Part shown: positions 27,001 to 34,688 of the stretch, piece after piece
How the letters are laid out: each line of letters opens with the position of its first letter
Numbering within the stretch: the first letter of the stretch is position 1
Notes under the pieces: generated by a model
Told to the model about the DNA's origin: nothing
The model's database searches: none
The model's input: the letters and a program-made list of their open reading frames with translations, nothing else
Program-made: the position numbers and the translations under genes
NCBI RefSeq assembly: GCF_014873535.1
Contig: NZ_JADBEF010000001.1
Coordinates: forward strand, 5,146,001-5,210,000
Source: Nonomuraea africana
GTDB lineage: Bacteria > Actinomycetota > Actinomycetes > Streptosporangiales > Streptosporangiaceae
Direction: 5' to 3'
Length of the DNA: 64,000 bases

Positions 27001-27193
27001 GCGTGTCTACGACCTGCGCCACGCGTGCGTCTCGACCTGGCTCAACGCAGGCGTGCCCGCCACGCAGGTGGCCGAGTGGGCAGGTCATAGCGTGGAAGTC
27101 TTGCTCAGGATCTACGCCAAGTGCATCGTCGGTCAGGATGAGGCCGCCAAGCGGCGCATAGACGATGCACTCAACAATGACACTGATCCATGA
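26998..27193 (+). pseudogene. Tyrosine recombinase, C-terminal fragment of an integrative element
   Basis: The frame reads VYDLRHACVSTWLNAGVPAT then QVAEWAGHSVEVLLRIYAKC, containing the RH of the HxLRH box, the GH and the catalytic Tyr, and ends at the TGA 27191. The sequence type is that of integrases of actinomycete integrative and conjugative elements. The first part is missing, with the junction to a HAD remnant at 26998. A strong hairpin (27280-27322) and a tRNA half-site follow, the normal order at an integrated element's end. Confidence 0.8.
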
Positions 27194-27279
27194 TCCGGAG
27201 TATGCCCGGAATCGTGGGCAAGCATTGGGCGCAGATCCCCGCAAACGATCAGTGAGAGCCATAGACAGCCGGACACACG

Positions 27280-27322
27280 AAACCCCCGCTGTGCCACATC
27301 AGTGCAGTTCAAGCGGGGGTTT
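27280..27322. terminator. Bidirectional terminator-like hairpin after the integrase fragment
   Basis: AAACCCCCGC (27280-27289) and GCGGGGGTTT (27313-27322) form a perfect 10-bp stem, A-rich on one side and T-rich on the other. It could end transcription from the integrase and protect the tRNA locus. Confidence 0.6.
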
Positions 27323-27340
27323 CCGCTGGCAGTGAGAAGT

Positions 27341-27384
27341 AGGGCGGGTGGGACTTGAACCCACGACCCACGGATTATGAGTTG
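27341..27384 (-). tRNA. tRNA 3' half (CAT anticodon), attachment-site remnant
   Basis: The reverse complement reads CTCATAA (anticodon loop with CAT), the 3' stem TCCGT, a perfect T arm GTGGG-TTCAAGT-CCCAC and an acceptor 3' strand CCGCCCT. The 5' half is not present: upstream sequence does not pair with the anticodon or acceptor strands. Integrases commonly recombine at tRNA 3' halves and leave such a copy. It most resembles an elongator tRNA-Met, although a CAT anticodon also fits tRNA-Ile. It is not expected to be a functional tRNA. Confidence 0.7.
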
Positions 27385-27598
27385 GCTTGATCAATGCCGT
27401 TTGCTGCCGCGCGGTGCCACGTTCTGTCACTCTGCCCGCGATTGTCCATGCCGTCGTGCCGGACTGTGACCGTGCGTGCTGGGTCGTGTCGCAGACATGC
27501 GAGCAACCGCCGTGCAACCACACGCCCTTGACCCACAGTTCTGGGACCGATTGTGAATCACCGGGCAGGTCAAGCTCCACGTGATGAGTCTCGGAGCG

Positions 27599-27790
27599 CT
27601 ACAGGCTTCCCTCCTGTTCCTGCGTGGCAACCTCAACGTCCACCTTGGGAGTGCGTCGTCCTCGGACGATGGCCACCGATGCCAGCGACAGCAGCAGCCC
27701 TCCCCCGCCGATCGAGCCCGCGAAGCCGGTCAGCCCTGCCTTGTCGTGCCGCACGGCGACGATCTTCTGGACGGGAACACCACCGCCGAT
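27599..27790 (-). pseudogene. C-terminal remnant of a small membrane protein
   Basis: The minus frame reads KAGLTGFAGSIGGGGLLLSL then ASVAIVRGRRTPKVDVEVAT and ends GSL at 27599. One hydrophobic span followed by a basic then acidic tail suggests a membrane protein end, possibly from the integrative element. The upstream sequence lacks coding character. The family is unknown. Confidence 0.3.
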
Positions 27791-27969
27791 GGCCGGACGT
27801 TCGCGGTCTGCGCCGCCGCCTGCACCGCTGGTCGCGCCTGGATCGAATGGCTCCGTATCGGCCCCTCCCCTCACCTCCTGGGCCTGCGCCTCAACGACTG
27901 GACCGCCCTGCTTTGCTTCAGGCCGCGGTCGCCTACCTCACCGTCAACCGGCCGCGGTCGTCTACCCCG

Positions 27970-28058
27970 TCGTGAACCGGCCGCAGGCCATGCAACGCCT
28001 ACTGCGTGCCGCCTCCTGGGACGCTGATGCCGTCCATGACGACCTGCGCGCCTATGCC
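27970..28058 (+). pseudogene. IS701-family transposase, N-terminal fragment
   Basis: The plus frame reads RPQAMQRLLRAASWDADAVH then DDLRAYA, matching the early DNA-binding region of IS701 transposases (the QxLLxxASWDADAVRDDLR pattern). Only about 27 codons are left, and the sequence then meets an integrase fragment on the other strand. Confidence 0.55.
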
Positions 28059-28068
28059 GCTACTCCGC

Positions 28069-28325
28069 TCAGCGGTGCCCCGACTGGTCGGTAGGAAGGT
28101 GGCTGACGTCGTCTTCGAGGTCGGTGTGGGTGGGAAGGGTGTAGCGGCGGGTCGTGTCGAGTCGGGCGTGGCCGAGTAGCTCGGCGACGATGGCAATGTC
28201 GACGCCGGCGCGGAGCAGGTTGGTGGCCAGGGTGTGCCGCAGGGTGTGGGCGGACAGGGCGAGGGCACCTGCTTCGTCGACGATGTCGGCGTCGGTGGCG
28301 AGTTCGTCCACGAGCTGGTCGTCGG
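28069..28325 (-). pseudogene. Tyrosine recombinase C-terminal fragment fused in frame to an aldo/keto reductase
   Basis: The frame encodes LALSAHTLRHTLATNLLRAG then IVAELLGHARLDTTRRYTLP, containing HxLRH, GH and the catalytic Tyr, and ends at 28069. It is joined without a stop to the aldo/keto reductase part starting at 28479, so the two make one open frame of 136 codons. The N-terminal half of the recombinase is missing. This is a recombination scar and not a working enzyme. Confidence 0.75.
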
Positions 28326-28900
28326 CGTCGAAGACGGTGGAGTCGGTCGTGCCGGACAGCAGGCCGTGTGCCAACGGACCGTAGACCAGCACGCCAATAT
28401 CGTGCTCGGCCGCATAGGGCAGGATCGCCTCCTCGATGCCCCGGTGGAACGGGTGGCGGGGCGGCTGGAGCGTCTCCACGCGGCTGAATCATCCCAGCTC
28501 GCGCATCTGCGGGACGTCGTAGTTCGACACGCCCACGTGGAGGATCCTTCCCTCCGTGACCATCTCCGCCAGCGCCCCAGCGGTCTCCTCCGGCGGGGTG
28601 TGCGGGTCGGGCCAGTGCACCTGGTACAGGTCGATGTAGTCGGTCCCCAGGGCGTGCAGGCTGTACTCCACTCCCTCGCACAGCAACCGCCTGCCTGCGT
28701 CGCGTACCAGGCAGTCGCCTTCCAAGCGCAGCCCGCCCTTGGTAGCGACGACCACCTCCTCGGGCGCGCTCGTTCCCGCAGCTCCTGGCCCAGCAGCCGG
28801 TCGGCGGCGCCGGGCCGCACCCAGCCGCGGACGCAGCAAATCCGGCTCAGGCCGTGGCGCCCGTCCCGAATCTGGAGAATGTCGATCCGTAGATATGTCC
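28326..28900 (-). pseudogene. Aldo/keto reductase, broken
   Basis: Pieces of an NADPH-dependent aldo/keto reductase are readable. EEVVVATKGGLRLEGDCLVR (catalytic Lys region) is followed by LHALGTDYIDLYQVHWPDPH (His-containing motif) and RILHVGVSNYDVPQMRELG. After a TGA at 28489 it continues VETLQPPRHPFHRGIEEAIL and DIGVLVYGPLAHGLLSGT. A frame break near 28770 separates the N-terminal part. The C-terminus is replaced by the recombinase fragment. It is non-functional. Confidence 0.78.
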
Positions 28901-29040
28901 ATGCGGTCGGCCGTTATGCGGGCCAGCCTGTGGTGGCGCCCTGCGGGTCGGCCCAGCCGATCGTGTGGGAGAGCGGATGGGCGAAGGAGCCGGCGGCGCC
29001 GCCGTGGCCGAACAGGCCGGCCAGGTGTGCGGGCGCGTGA

Positions 29041-29688
29041 TCACGGCTCGTACGGCGGAAGCCCCAGACGCGCGCGGATCTCGCGCTGCACCGAGACTTT
29101 CTCGGGCCTGGCGTCGACGGTGACGACGTACTCCTTGCGGCGGAACAGGTCCAGGACTGGGTTCGTCTTGTCGTGGTAGTCGCGCAGCCGGCTGGCGAGC
29201 GCCTCGGGCGTGTCGTCCTCCCGGGGCACGAGCTCGCCGCCGCACACGTCGCACCGGTCGCTCTCCTTGGGGCGATGGGCGATGAGGTTGTAGTCCATGC
29301 CGCAGCGGGCACACAGGCGGCGGGCCAGGACGCGCCGCCGTACCTCCTCCTCGGGCAGGTCGAGGTGCACGACGCCGTCGATGTCGTAGCTCTCCAGGAA
29401 GAACTCGGCCTGGCGGCGGTTGCGCGGGAAACCGTCGATGATGAACCCGTAGTTCCAGTCGTGCTGTTCCAGCCGGTCACGCACGACCTTCTCCACCAGG
29501 TCGTCGCCGACGAGCTCCCCGGCGGCCATCACGCGCCGGGCCTGAGCCCCGAGCTTGGTGTGGCTTTGCACGTGCCATCGGAAGATGTCGCCGACGCTGA
29601 TGTGTGCCAGATCGAGGTCGCGGGCGAGCAGAGTGCTCTGGGTTCCCTTGCCGCTGCCCTGGACGCCCATGATGACGTACTTGCGCAT
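29041..29688 (-). CDS. adk: Adenylate kinase (zinc-containing lid)
   Basis: A 215-residue nucleoside-monophosphate kinase starting MRKYVIMGVQGSGKGTQSTL, with the P-loop GVQGSGKGT. It has the AMP-binding segment HISVGDIFRWHVQSHTKLGA, the GFIIDGFPRNRRQAEFF motif, and a lid with four cysteines (CARCGMDYN...CDVCGGEL) that bind zinc in many bacterial enzymes. It converts ATP and AMP to two ADP. The motif set is complete. The core adk gene normally sits in the ribosomal-protein cluster beside secY, so this stand-alone copy among mobile-element debris is probably an accessory second copy. The frame extends further upstream, but the ATG at 29688 matches the family start. Confidence 0.88.
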   Translation of the reverse strand: MRKYVIMGVQGSGKGTQSTLLARDLDLAHISVGDIFRWHVQSHTKLGAQARRVMAAGELVGDDLVEKVVRDRLEQHDWNYGFIIDGFPRNRRQAEFFLESYDIDGVVHLDLPEEEVRRRVLARRLCARCGMDYNLIAHRPKESDRCDVCGGELVPREDDTPEALASRLRDYHDKTNPVLDLFRRKEYVVTVDARPEKVSVQREIRARLGLPPYEP

Positions 29689-29699
29689 GCTGCACTCTG

Positions 29700-29984
29700 A
29701 CACATGGCCGGGCACTGACCGGAGGGGCAACCCGGCCTGCCGCCACTTGGCGACCGGGGCACCACCCGCTGCCGTGCGCCGGGGTGCGGCCGCACGCGGG
29801 GCTATAGCCGCGACATCGCCCCGTGCGCCGAGCCCCCCACGCACCGCGTCATCGACCCCACCGGAGAGGTGCGCGACGGGCAGGAGACCGACTGCGCCTG
29901 CTACCTACACGACCCCGAGCACCGCACCGATCCCATTGCGTCGGGGGCGTGCCTACCGCGATCTGGACCGCGTGCCATCGGCGA
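29700..29984. other. Non-coding or unrecognised stretch
   Basis: No supported gene. Several arginine- and proline-rich frames occur on both strands, as expected from GC-rich non-coding DNA. The IS110 remnant begins near its right end. Confidence 0.45.
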
Positions 29985-30352
29985 TGACGTCGCGGGCGGA
30001 CACCGCCGCAGCGCTGCTCATCACCGCGGGTGACAACCCTGACCGGCTCGCCAGCGAAGCCGCCTTCGCCGCCTTGTGAGGTGTCAACCCGATCGAGGCC
30101 TCCTCCGGCAAGACCGTCCGGCACCGGCTCAACCGCGGCGGCGACCGGCGCAGCAACAGCGCCCTCTACACCATCGTCGTGACCCGCCTCGGCCGTGATG
30201 CGCGCACCCGTGCCTACGCCGAACGCCGCACTAGCGAGGGCAAATCCAAGAAAGAGATCATCCGCTGCCTCAAGCGCTACGTCGCCCGCGAAGTCTTCCC
30301 GATCATCACAGAAGCACTCTCACCTGCGCGTACTCCGTCCGCTGCGGCTTGA
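29985..30352 (+). pseudogene. IS110-family transposase, C-terminal part with nonsense codon
   Basis: The C-terminal transposase_20 domain is readable: ADTAAALLITAGDNPDRLAS then EAAFAAL, a TGA at 30077 where family members have Cys (LCGVNP), then VNPIEASSGKTVRHRLNRGG and DRRSNSALYTIVVTRLGRDA to a TGA at 30350. The conserved serine region of IS110 enzymes (ASSGKT) is present. The N-terminal RuvC-like half is missing. An IS110 N-terminal half lies far away at 62040-62729. Confidence 0.82.
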
Positions 30353-30359
30353 CAAGCAT

Positions 30360-30685
30360 AGGGGCGTCATCCCGCTCCATCTCGAGCTCGGCGCGTTCCT
30401 TGGCCCATTCGGTCCGCTGCCTGCGCAGTCTGGCGAGTTCCTCCCGCTCCGACTCGGCCAGCTCACCACCGTTGGTGTCCTGCTCGCGGGCCAGCCGGTC
30501 CATCTGCACCCAGTTGGCCAGCGTGCCCGCGTTGATGCCCAGATCCTTAGCGACCTGCGCGATCGGCTTTCCTGTCTCCCGCACGATGCGCACCGCACCC
30601 GCCCGGAACTCCGGATCGAACCTGCGTCTGGTCTCTCCCACGACCCAACCTTCTCCTTAGGTCAGGTCTCCACGCTAGAAGGGGA
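30360..30685 (-). mobile_element. Truncated second copy of the IS3 element (orfA side)
   Basis: It contains the same right end (TCTCCACGCTAGAAGGGG, 30667-30684) and orfA start (30641) as the element at 4050-5349. OrfA reads MGETRRRFDPEFRAGAVRIV and onward to the coiled coil, then is cut at about 30366 where the IS110 3' end begins. OrfB is absent. It truncates the duplicated 238-residue gene that starts at 30798. Confidence 0.8.
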
Positions 30686-30726
30686 AGGCCAGACTCGACT
30701 GCAGCCCCGATACGGACAGATCATTA

Positions 30727-30798
30727 TGAACCAAGATCAGATGCCCTCTTAGGCAGCGCGCGGGCCTTGACCGCCAGATGATCGTTGATCAACTTCAT
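30727..30798 (-). pseudogene. N-terminal remnant of the 238-residue unknown protein
   Basis: It starts MKLINDHLAVKARALP, matching the start of the intact gene at 54984-55700 (MKLINDHLAVKAQALP), and then diverges and stops. Its promoter is preserved, with the 20-bp operator at 30832-30851 at exactly the same 34-bp distance from the ATG as in the intact copy. The rest was lost beside the IS3 insertion. Confidence 0.75.
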
Positions 30799-30831
30799 AT
30801 CGCCAACGCTAATCCGGGCTCTCCTTTCGCC

Positions 30832-30851
30832 GCCTCCGTCACTTGACTGAT
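30832..30851 (-). promoter_or_regulatory. Regulon operator, copy A
   Basis: On the minus strand this reads ATCAGTCAAGTGACGGAGGC. It holds the dyad TCAGTCA-AG-TGACGGA, centred about 44 bp upstream of the ATG at 30798. A TAGCGT box follows, ending 7 bp before the ATG. Three further copies lie at 32473, 32508 and 55734. Confidence 0.75.
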
Positions 30852-30861
30852 CCTGTCCCTG

Positions 30862-31218
30862 TCACACCAGCAGGCTGACTGTGATCAGTTCCTCACCCTG
30901 ATCACCGGATACCGTGATCGTCACCTCCCACACGCCGTCCATGGTGAACACGTCCTGTGTGGCGACGAAGCGGCCGGGGTCGGGCTGGACGGTGCCGACC
31001 GGCGGCAGCGCGTGGCCCATGCCGGGCATGGCCGCCGCCAGTGTGACCGTGTCGGCCTTGCCCGAGGTCACCCGCACCTCGACACGATCGGCCGCCATGA
31101 CGGTGACGGTGTAGTGCGTGCCTGCCGCATGCACGCTCTCGGGGCTGCCGCCGAACCAGCGCGAGGTGACGGCGAACAGCACACCCGCGATGAGCAGGCA
31201 GACGCCCGCGTACTTCAT
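30862..31218 (-). CDS. FixH/YtkA-like exported protein
   Basis: A 118-residue protein with an N-terminal membrane anchor or signal (residues 4-20, AGVCLLIAGVLFAVTS) and a beta-sandwich domain. The motif MPGMGHALPPVGTVQPDPGR then FVATQDVFTMDGVWEVTITV matches the FixH/YtkA-like pattern (MGH...PV...GRY.A...F.M.G.W). Such domains occur in copper or oxidase-assembly contexts, but a metal role here is inference. It overlaps the upstream gene by ATGA (31215-31218), so the two are co-translated from the promoter at 32473. A decayed paralogue lies at 55767-56010. Confidence 0.72.
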   Translation of the reverse strand: MKYAGVCLLIAGVLFAVTSRWFGGSPESVHAAGTHYTVTVMAADRVEVRVTSGKADTVTLAAAMPGMGHALPPVGTVQPDPGRFVATQDVFTMDGVWEVTITVSGDQGEELITVSLLV

Positions 31219-32438
31219 CGTTCCACGTCCATGGTGAAGGGCCTGGTGATGAGGCGGCCTCCGGCGGCGTACTGGACCCAGGCCAGGTAGCGGCCCGGTT
31301 CGGGGAGCGTGAGCGTGAAGTGCAGTGCGGAAGGACCGGCCGCCGTCCCGTGGGCGTGCGCCAGGTGGGCGCCGTCGCGGCTCCGGACGACCAGGTGGCC
31401 GGGCATGCCCAGCCAGGGCTGGATCGGCGCCTCCTCGCGGACCTCGATGGTCACCGGGCTTCCGGCGACCGGCGCGGCGGGGGTGAGGCGGGGTGTGATG
31501 CTCTCCTGCGCGTCCGGCTGTGCCGTACCGGAGACTTCGAAGGTGCCGGTGAGGAGCTGCCCGCCCGACTGCTGCCGCTCGATCTCGGCGTAGGTGAGGT
31601 AGCGGCCCGGTCGCGGGAGGCTCAGCCGTACCGCCAGGACACCCGGCGCGGTCCGCAACGGGTGCACGTGCCGGAAGACCGCGCCGTCCTGGCTGGTGAC
31701 CACGAGATGCGCCGGGGCCTCGTGGTGGACGGCCAGGTCGTCCACCGGCCGTCCAGTGGAGCCGTCCGTCAGGCGTAGGGTCAGCGTGAAGTCGGTGCCC
31801 GTGGCAGGCCGGGCGGGCATTGTGGAGAACCGGCCTTGCGCGTAGGGCCTGCCGGACTCGGGTTGAGGTGGGGTGCCCTCCGGCTGGGCGGGCGGAAGGT
31901 ATGGCAACAGCAGCATCACGGTGACCGCGACTGCTCCGGCAGCACTCGCACCGCTCACGAGGAGCCGAGACCTGCTTTTGGCGAGTATGCCGCCCACCAG
32001 CAGCAGCCCAGTAACCAGGAAGGCTCCGTCCATCACCATCGTCCAAGGAGCGCTGGCAGGCACCAGGACCTGGAACGGGATCACCGAAACCTCGTCACCG
32101 GCGCGCACATGAAGCTCATGCAGGCCGGCGTGGGTAACCCGCAAGGCGGCGGGATCCTGCCCGACTCCCACCGAAGCGGCCGACCTGCTTGCGTCGGTCA
32201 GCGAGCGCAGCTCCAACTCCAGCCTTGTGGGCTGTACGGCTTGCGCGCTCACCCGCAGCGGCGCCGGTACCTGTGAGACTCCCGCGATGACGAGCGTCAC
32301 CTCGCCCGCTCTGAAGGTCTGCGTCACCCGCAGATCCGCTCCCGCCTGGACGACGTGCGCCTTCGCCGGGACGGTCAGCGACAGCACCAGCAGCGATGCG
32401 ACAGCCAGAAGCCGGATCGCGCCATTGATCACCTTCAT
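31215..32438 (-). CDS. Membrane protein with repeated His-motif beta domains
   Basis: A 407-residue protein. Signal peptide at 1-27 (LLAVASLLVLSLTVPAKAHV), an Ig-like domain, then two hydrophobic spans (about 133-155 and 163-187). Two related domains follow, each with an HLVV-[TR]SxDGAxxxHxH signature: AHLVVTSQDGAVFRHVHPLR and HLVVRSRDGAHLAHAHG. Each is followed by a PGRYLxxxx strand. The histidine pattern resembles metal-binding envelope proteins of copper handling, but no reaction can be assigned. It is the first gene of a two-gene operon with the FixH-like protein, under the operator at 32473-32492. The ATG at 32438 lies 8 bp after a TAGCGT box, suggesting a leaderless mRNA. Confidence 0.7.
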   Translation of the reverse strand: MKVINGAIRLLAVASLLVLSLTVPAKAHVVQAGADLRVTQTFRAGEVTLVIAGVSQVPAPLRVSAQAVQPTRLELELRSLTDASRSAASVGVGQDPAALRVTHAGLHELHVRAGDEVSVIPFQVLVPASAPWTMVMDGAFLVTGLLLVGGILAKSRSRLLVSGASAAGAVAVTVMLLLPYLPPAQPEGTPPQPESGRPYAQGRFSTMPARPATGTDFTLTLRLTDGSTGRPVDDLAVHHEAPAHLVVTSQDGAVFRHVHPLRTAPGVLAVRLSLPRPGRYLTYAEIERQQSGGQLLTGTFEVSGTAQPDAQESITPRLTPAAPVAGSPVTIEVREEAPIQPWLGMPGHLVVRSRDGAHLAHAHGTAAGPSALHFTLTLPEPGRYLAWVQYAAGGRLITRPFTMDVER

Positions 32439-32472
32439 GAATCAAAACGCTAGGCAACCGCTGCTGCAGCCC

Positions 32473-32492
32473 GCCTCCGTCAGGTGACTGAT
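32473..32492 (-). promoter_or_regulatory. Regulon operator, copy B (minus-strand operon)
   Basis: On the minus strand: ATCAGTCACCTGACGGAGGC, 35 bp upstream of the ATG at 32438. A TAGCGT box ends 8 bp before that ATG. It is arranged head to head with copy C, 15 bp away. Confidence 0.75.
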
Positions 32493-32507
32493 ATGCGCCG
32501 CACGCTT

Positions 32508-32527
32508 ATCAGTCACGTGACAGAGGC
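32508..32527 (+). promoter_or_regulatory. Regulon operator, copy C (plus-strand operon)
   Basis: ATCAGTCACGTGACAGAGGC, 33 bp upstream of the ATG at 32561. A TAGGGT box ends 7 bp before the ATG. Together with copy B it forms one large inverted repeat across the divergent promoter region. Confidence 0.75.
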
Positions 32528-32560
32528 GGCCATCGCCGTGATCTTCCTAGGGTTCCGGCT

Positions 32561-33160
32561 ATGACCAAACGACCTGAACCCTATTCGGCGATCGTGATGG
32601 GGATCCTCGCCCTGGGCTTTTGCGCTTGGGCCTTGCTCACGCTGCCCATCCAGGGCGCGGTGGTCCTCGTGGTGGCCAGCGTGCTGGGCTGGAGCGGCTG
32701 GATGGCCTTCAGTTACGCCAGGCCGGTGAAGTCGAGGAGGGTGATCGCCGTCTACCTGTGCGCGGTGGGTTTCCAGCTCATCCACATGGCCGAGGAGTAC
32801 ACCGGCGGCTTCCCGCACGAGATCGTCGAGCTGTTCGACTCGCCTCGTGACTGGCCGGAGAAGGAGTTTCTGCTCGTCTTCGTTTTCGGTTTCGGCGCGC
32901 TGTACTTCTTCGCCGGCGCGGGCGCGCTTTACCGGATCCGGGTGGCCAACTTCTTCCTGTGGTGGTACGCCCTGGGCGCGGGCCTGCTCAACGGCATCGC
33001 CCACTTCGTCTTCCCGATCATCAAGGGCGGCTACTTCCCCGGCCTGTACACCGCCGGCGGGCACCTCATCATGAGCGGACTGCTGATCTACCTCCTCATC
33101 AAGGAGAACCGGCAGCTCAAAGCCGACGAACAGGCAGCTCAGCCGCTGCTGGTCAGGTAG
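32561..33160 (+). CDS. HXXEE-domain membrane protein
   Basis: A 199-residue integral membrane protein with about six hydrophobic segments. The signature LIHMAEEYTGGFPHE contains the HxxEE motif, and a second histidine pair occurs in LLNGIAHFVFPIIKGGYFPG and YTAGGHLIMSGLLIYLLI. HXXEE proteins are thought to be metal-dependent membrane enzymes, but no reaction is known. It is the first gene of a plus-strand operon of seven genes with short spacing (19 bp to the SDR gene), driven from the operator copy C. Confidence 0.78.
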   Translation: MTKRPEPYSAIVMGILALGFCAWALLTLPIQGAVVLVVASVLGWSGWMAFSYARPVKSRRVIAVYLCAVGFQLIHMAEEYTGGFPHEIVELFDSPRDWPEKEFLLVFVFGFGALYFFAGAGALYRIRVANFFLWWYALGAGLLNGIAHFVFPIIKGGYFPGLYTAGGHLIMSGLLIYLLIKENRQLKADEQAAQPLLVR

Positions 33161-33179
33161 CACCGAGAGGAGCAAGACA

Positions 33180-33998
33180 ATGTCGAAGACCGTCCTGGTG
33201 ACCGGCGCCTCCACCGGAATCGGCCGTGCCACCGCCCTGCTGCTGGTCCGCGAGGGCTTCACCGTCTACGCCGGCGTACGGAAGGACGCCGACGGCCAGG
33301 CCCTCGGCCCCAGCGTCACCCCCATCCAGCTGGATGTCACCGATGCCGGGCAGATCGCCGATGCCGCCGAGCGGATCGGTCATCTCGACGCCCTGGTCAA
33401 CAACGCCGGCATTGGCGTCACCGGACCCCTGGAGTTCGTCTCCCTGGACTCGCTGCGCTGGCAGTACGAGGTCAACGTCTTCGGCCAGGTGGCCGTCACC
33501 CAGGCCATGCTGCCCAGGCTGCGCGCCTCCCGCGGCCGCGTGATCACCGTCGGCTCGGTCGGCAGCTGGATCACCCTGCCCTTCGGCGGCCCGCTGTGCT
33601 CCTCCAAGCACGCCATCCGCTCCCTCAACGACGCGCTGCGCATGGAGGTCAAGCCCTGGGGCATCCGCGCGGTCCTCATCGAACCCGGATCCATCCACAC
33701 CGCCGCCGTCGACAAGCTCGAAGGCGAGGTCGAACCCCGCCTGGCCGCCATCGGCGAACAGGGCAGGCAGCTGTACGGCCAGGCCTACCGCACCATGACC
33801 ACCACCGGACTCAAGGAGGAACGCTCCGGCTCCAGCCCCGACGTCGTCGCCCGCGCCGTCCTGCACGCCCTGACCGCCCGCAAGCCCCGCTCCCGCTACC
33901 CCGTGGGCAAGAAATCCAGGCTGATGAGCACCCTGGGCCGCATCGTCCCCCAGTACACCCTCGACCGGCTACGCCTGCGCGCCCTCGGCCTGTCCTGA
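33180..33998 (+). CDS. Short-chain dehydrogenase/reductase with Leu at the catalytic Tyr position
   Basis: A 272-residue SDR. The cofactor motif TGASTGIG (about residue 8), the NNAGIGVTGPLEFV motif and the PWGIRAVLIEPGSIHT motif are normal. At the active site the usual YxxxK is LCSSK: codon 139 is CTG (33594-33596), with the lysine kept at 143. A catalytic Tyr is therefore missing in the classical position. The enzyme may use another residue or be a non-catalytic or specialised member. A ribosome-binding site (GAGAGGAG) precedes the ATG. Co-operonic with a CMD-like protein and two flavoproteins. Confidence 0.85.
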   Translation: MSKTVLVTGASTGIGRATALLLVREGFTVYAGVRKDADGQALGPSVTPIQLDVTDAGQIADAAERIGHLDALVNNAGIGVTGPLEFVSLDSLRWQYEVNVFGQVAVTQAMLPRLRASRGRVITVGSVGSWITLPFGGPLCSSKHAIRSLNDALRMEVKPWGIRAVLIEPGSIHTAAVDKLEGEVEPRLAAIGEQGRQLYGQAYRTMTTTGLKEERSGSSPDVVARAVLHALTARKPRSRYPVGKKSRLMSTLGRIVPQYTLDRLRLRALGLS

Positions 33999-34022
33999 TC
34001 CCATTCCGAACGGAGCCCCACC

Positions 34023-34688
34023 ATGCCACCACTCGCCGGCGCCGACGCCCTCACCGCACTCGACCCCGTCTTCGCCCAGCTCGCCGTCGGCGCGGGCCAC
34101 AACCTGTGGGGCTTGGCCCATCTGACCATGCGCGAGAAGGCCTTCATCTGCCTGACCGCCGACCTGTGCCACCCCCACCTGGACCTACCGCTGGCGATGC
34201 ACGTGCAGATGGCTCTGGCCAACGGCGTCGAGCCCGAGGCCATCCGCGAGCTCTACCGGCACCTGGCCCCGTACGTGGGCTACCCGATCGTGGTCACCGC
34301 CTTCCAACGCTTGACCGAGCTCGGCCTGCCCGCGGCGCAGGACGACAAGCCTGTCGAGCCCACCCCGCCGACCGGACCGCTCGCGCGAGCCGTACGCGCC
34401 CTGGAGGACATCGGCCCCGGCCTGGCCACCTTCACCGAGGACCAGCTCGCCCAACGCTGGACCCGCCCCCACCTCAGCATCCGCGAACGCGCGCTCGCCT
34501 GCCTGGTCGTCGACGTCTTCTACCAGACGCTCGGCCCATCCCTGCGCCTGCACGCCGAGCTGGCCAGGTCGGCCGGAGCCACCGACGAGACCCTGCGCGA
34601 CCTGCTGCGCGGTGTGGCCGAATTCGGCATGCCACGAGCCTGGGCCGCCGCGCAGGCGCTGCTGCCGCAGCCGAGGGAGGGCGCATGA
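34023..34688 (+). CDS. Carboxymuconolactone-decarboxylase-like protein, two CMD repeats
   Basis: A 221-residue all-helical protein made of two CMD-like halves. The first contains MREKAFICLTADLCHPHLDL then HVQMALANGVEPEAIRELYR. The second contains IRERALACLVVDVFYQTLGP then HAELARSAGATDETLRDLLR. The CxxC of peroxidase-type AhpD proteins is absent, so a decarboxylase, isomerase or structural role in an aromatic or polyketide pathway is more likely. It overlaps the next gene by ATGA (34685-34688), so both are coupled. Confidence 0.75.
   Translation: MPPLAGADALTALDPVFAQLAVGAGHNLWGLAHLTMREKAFICLTADLCHPHLDLPLAMHVQMALANGVEPEAIRELYRHLAPYVGYPIVVTAFQRLTELGLPAAQDDKPVEPTPPTGPLARAVRALEDIGPGLATFTEDQLAQRWTRPHLSIRERALACLVVDVFYQTLGPSLRLHAELARSAGATDETLRDLLRGVAEFGMPRAWAAAQALLPQPREGA

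Noticed and set aside
30862..32046. Extended 394-codon frame containing the FixH-like protein
   Set aside because: The upstream part is an out-of-frame reading of the His-motif protein gene. The ATG at 31218 with its ATGA overlap and signal sequence is the real start.
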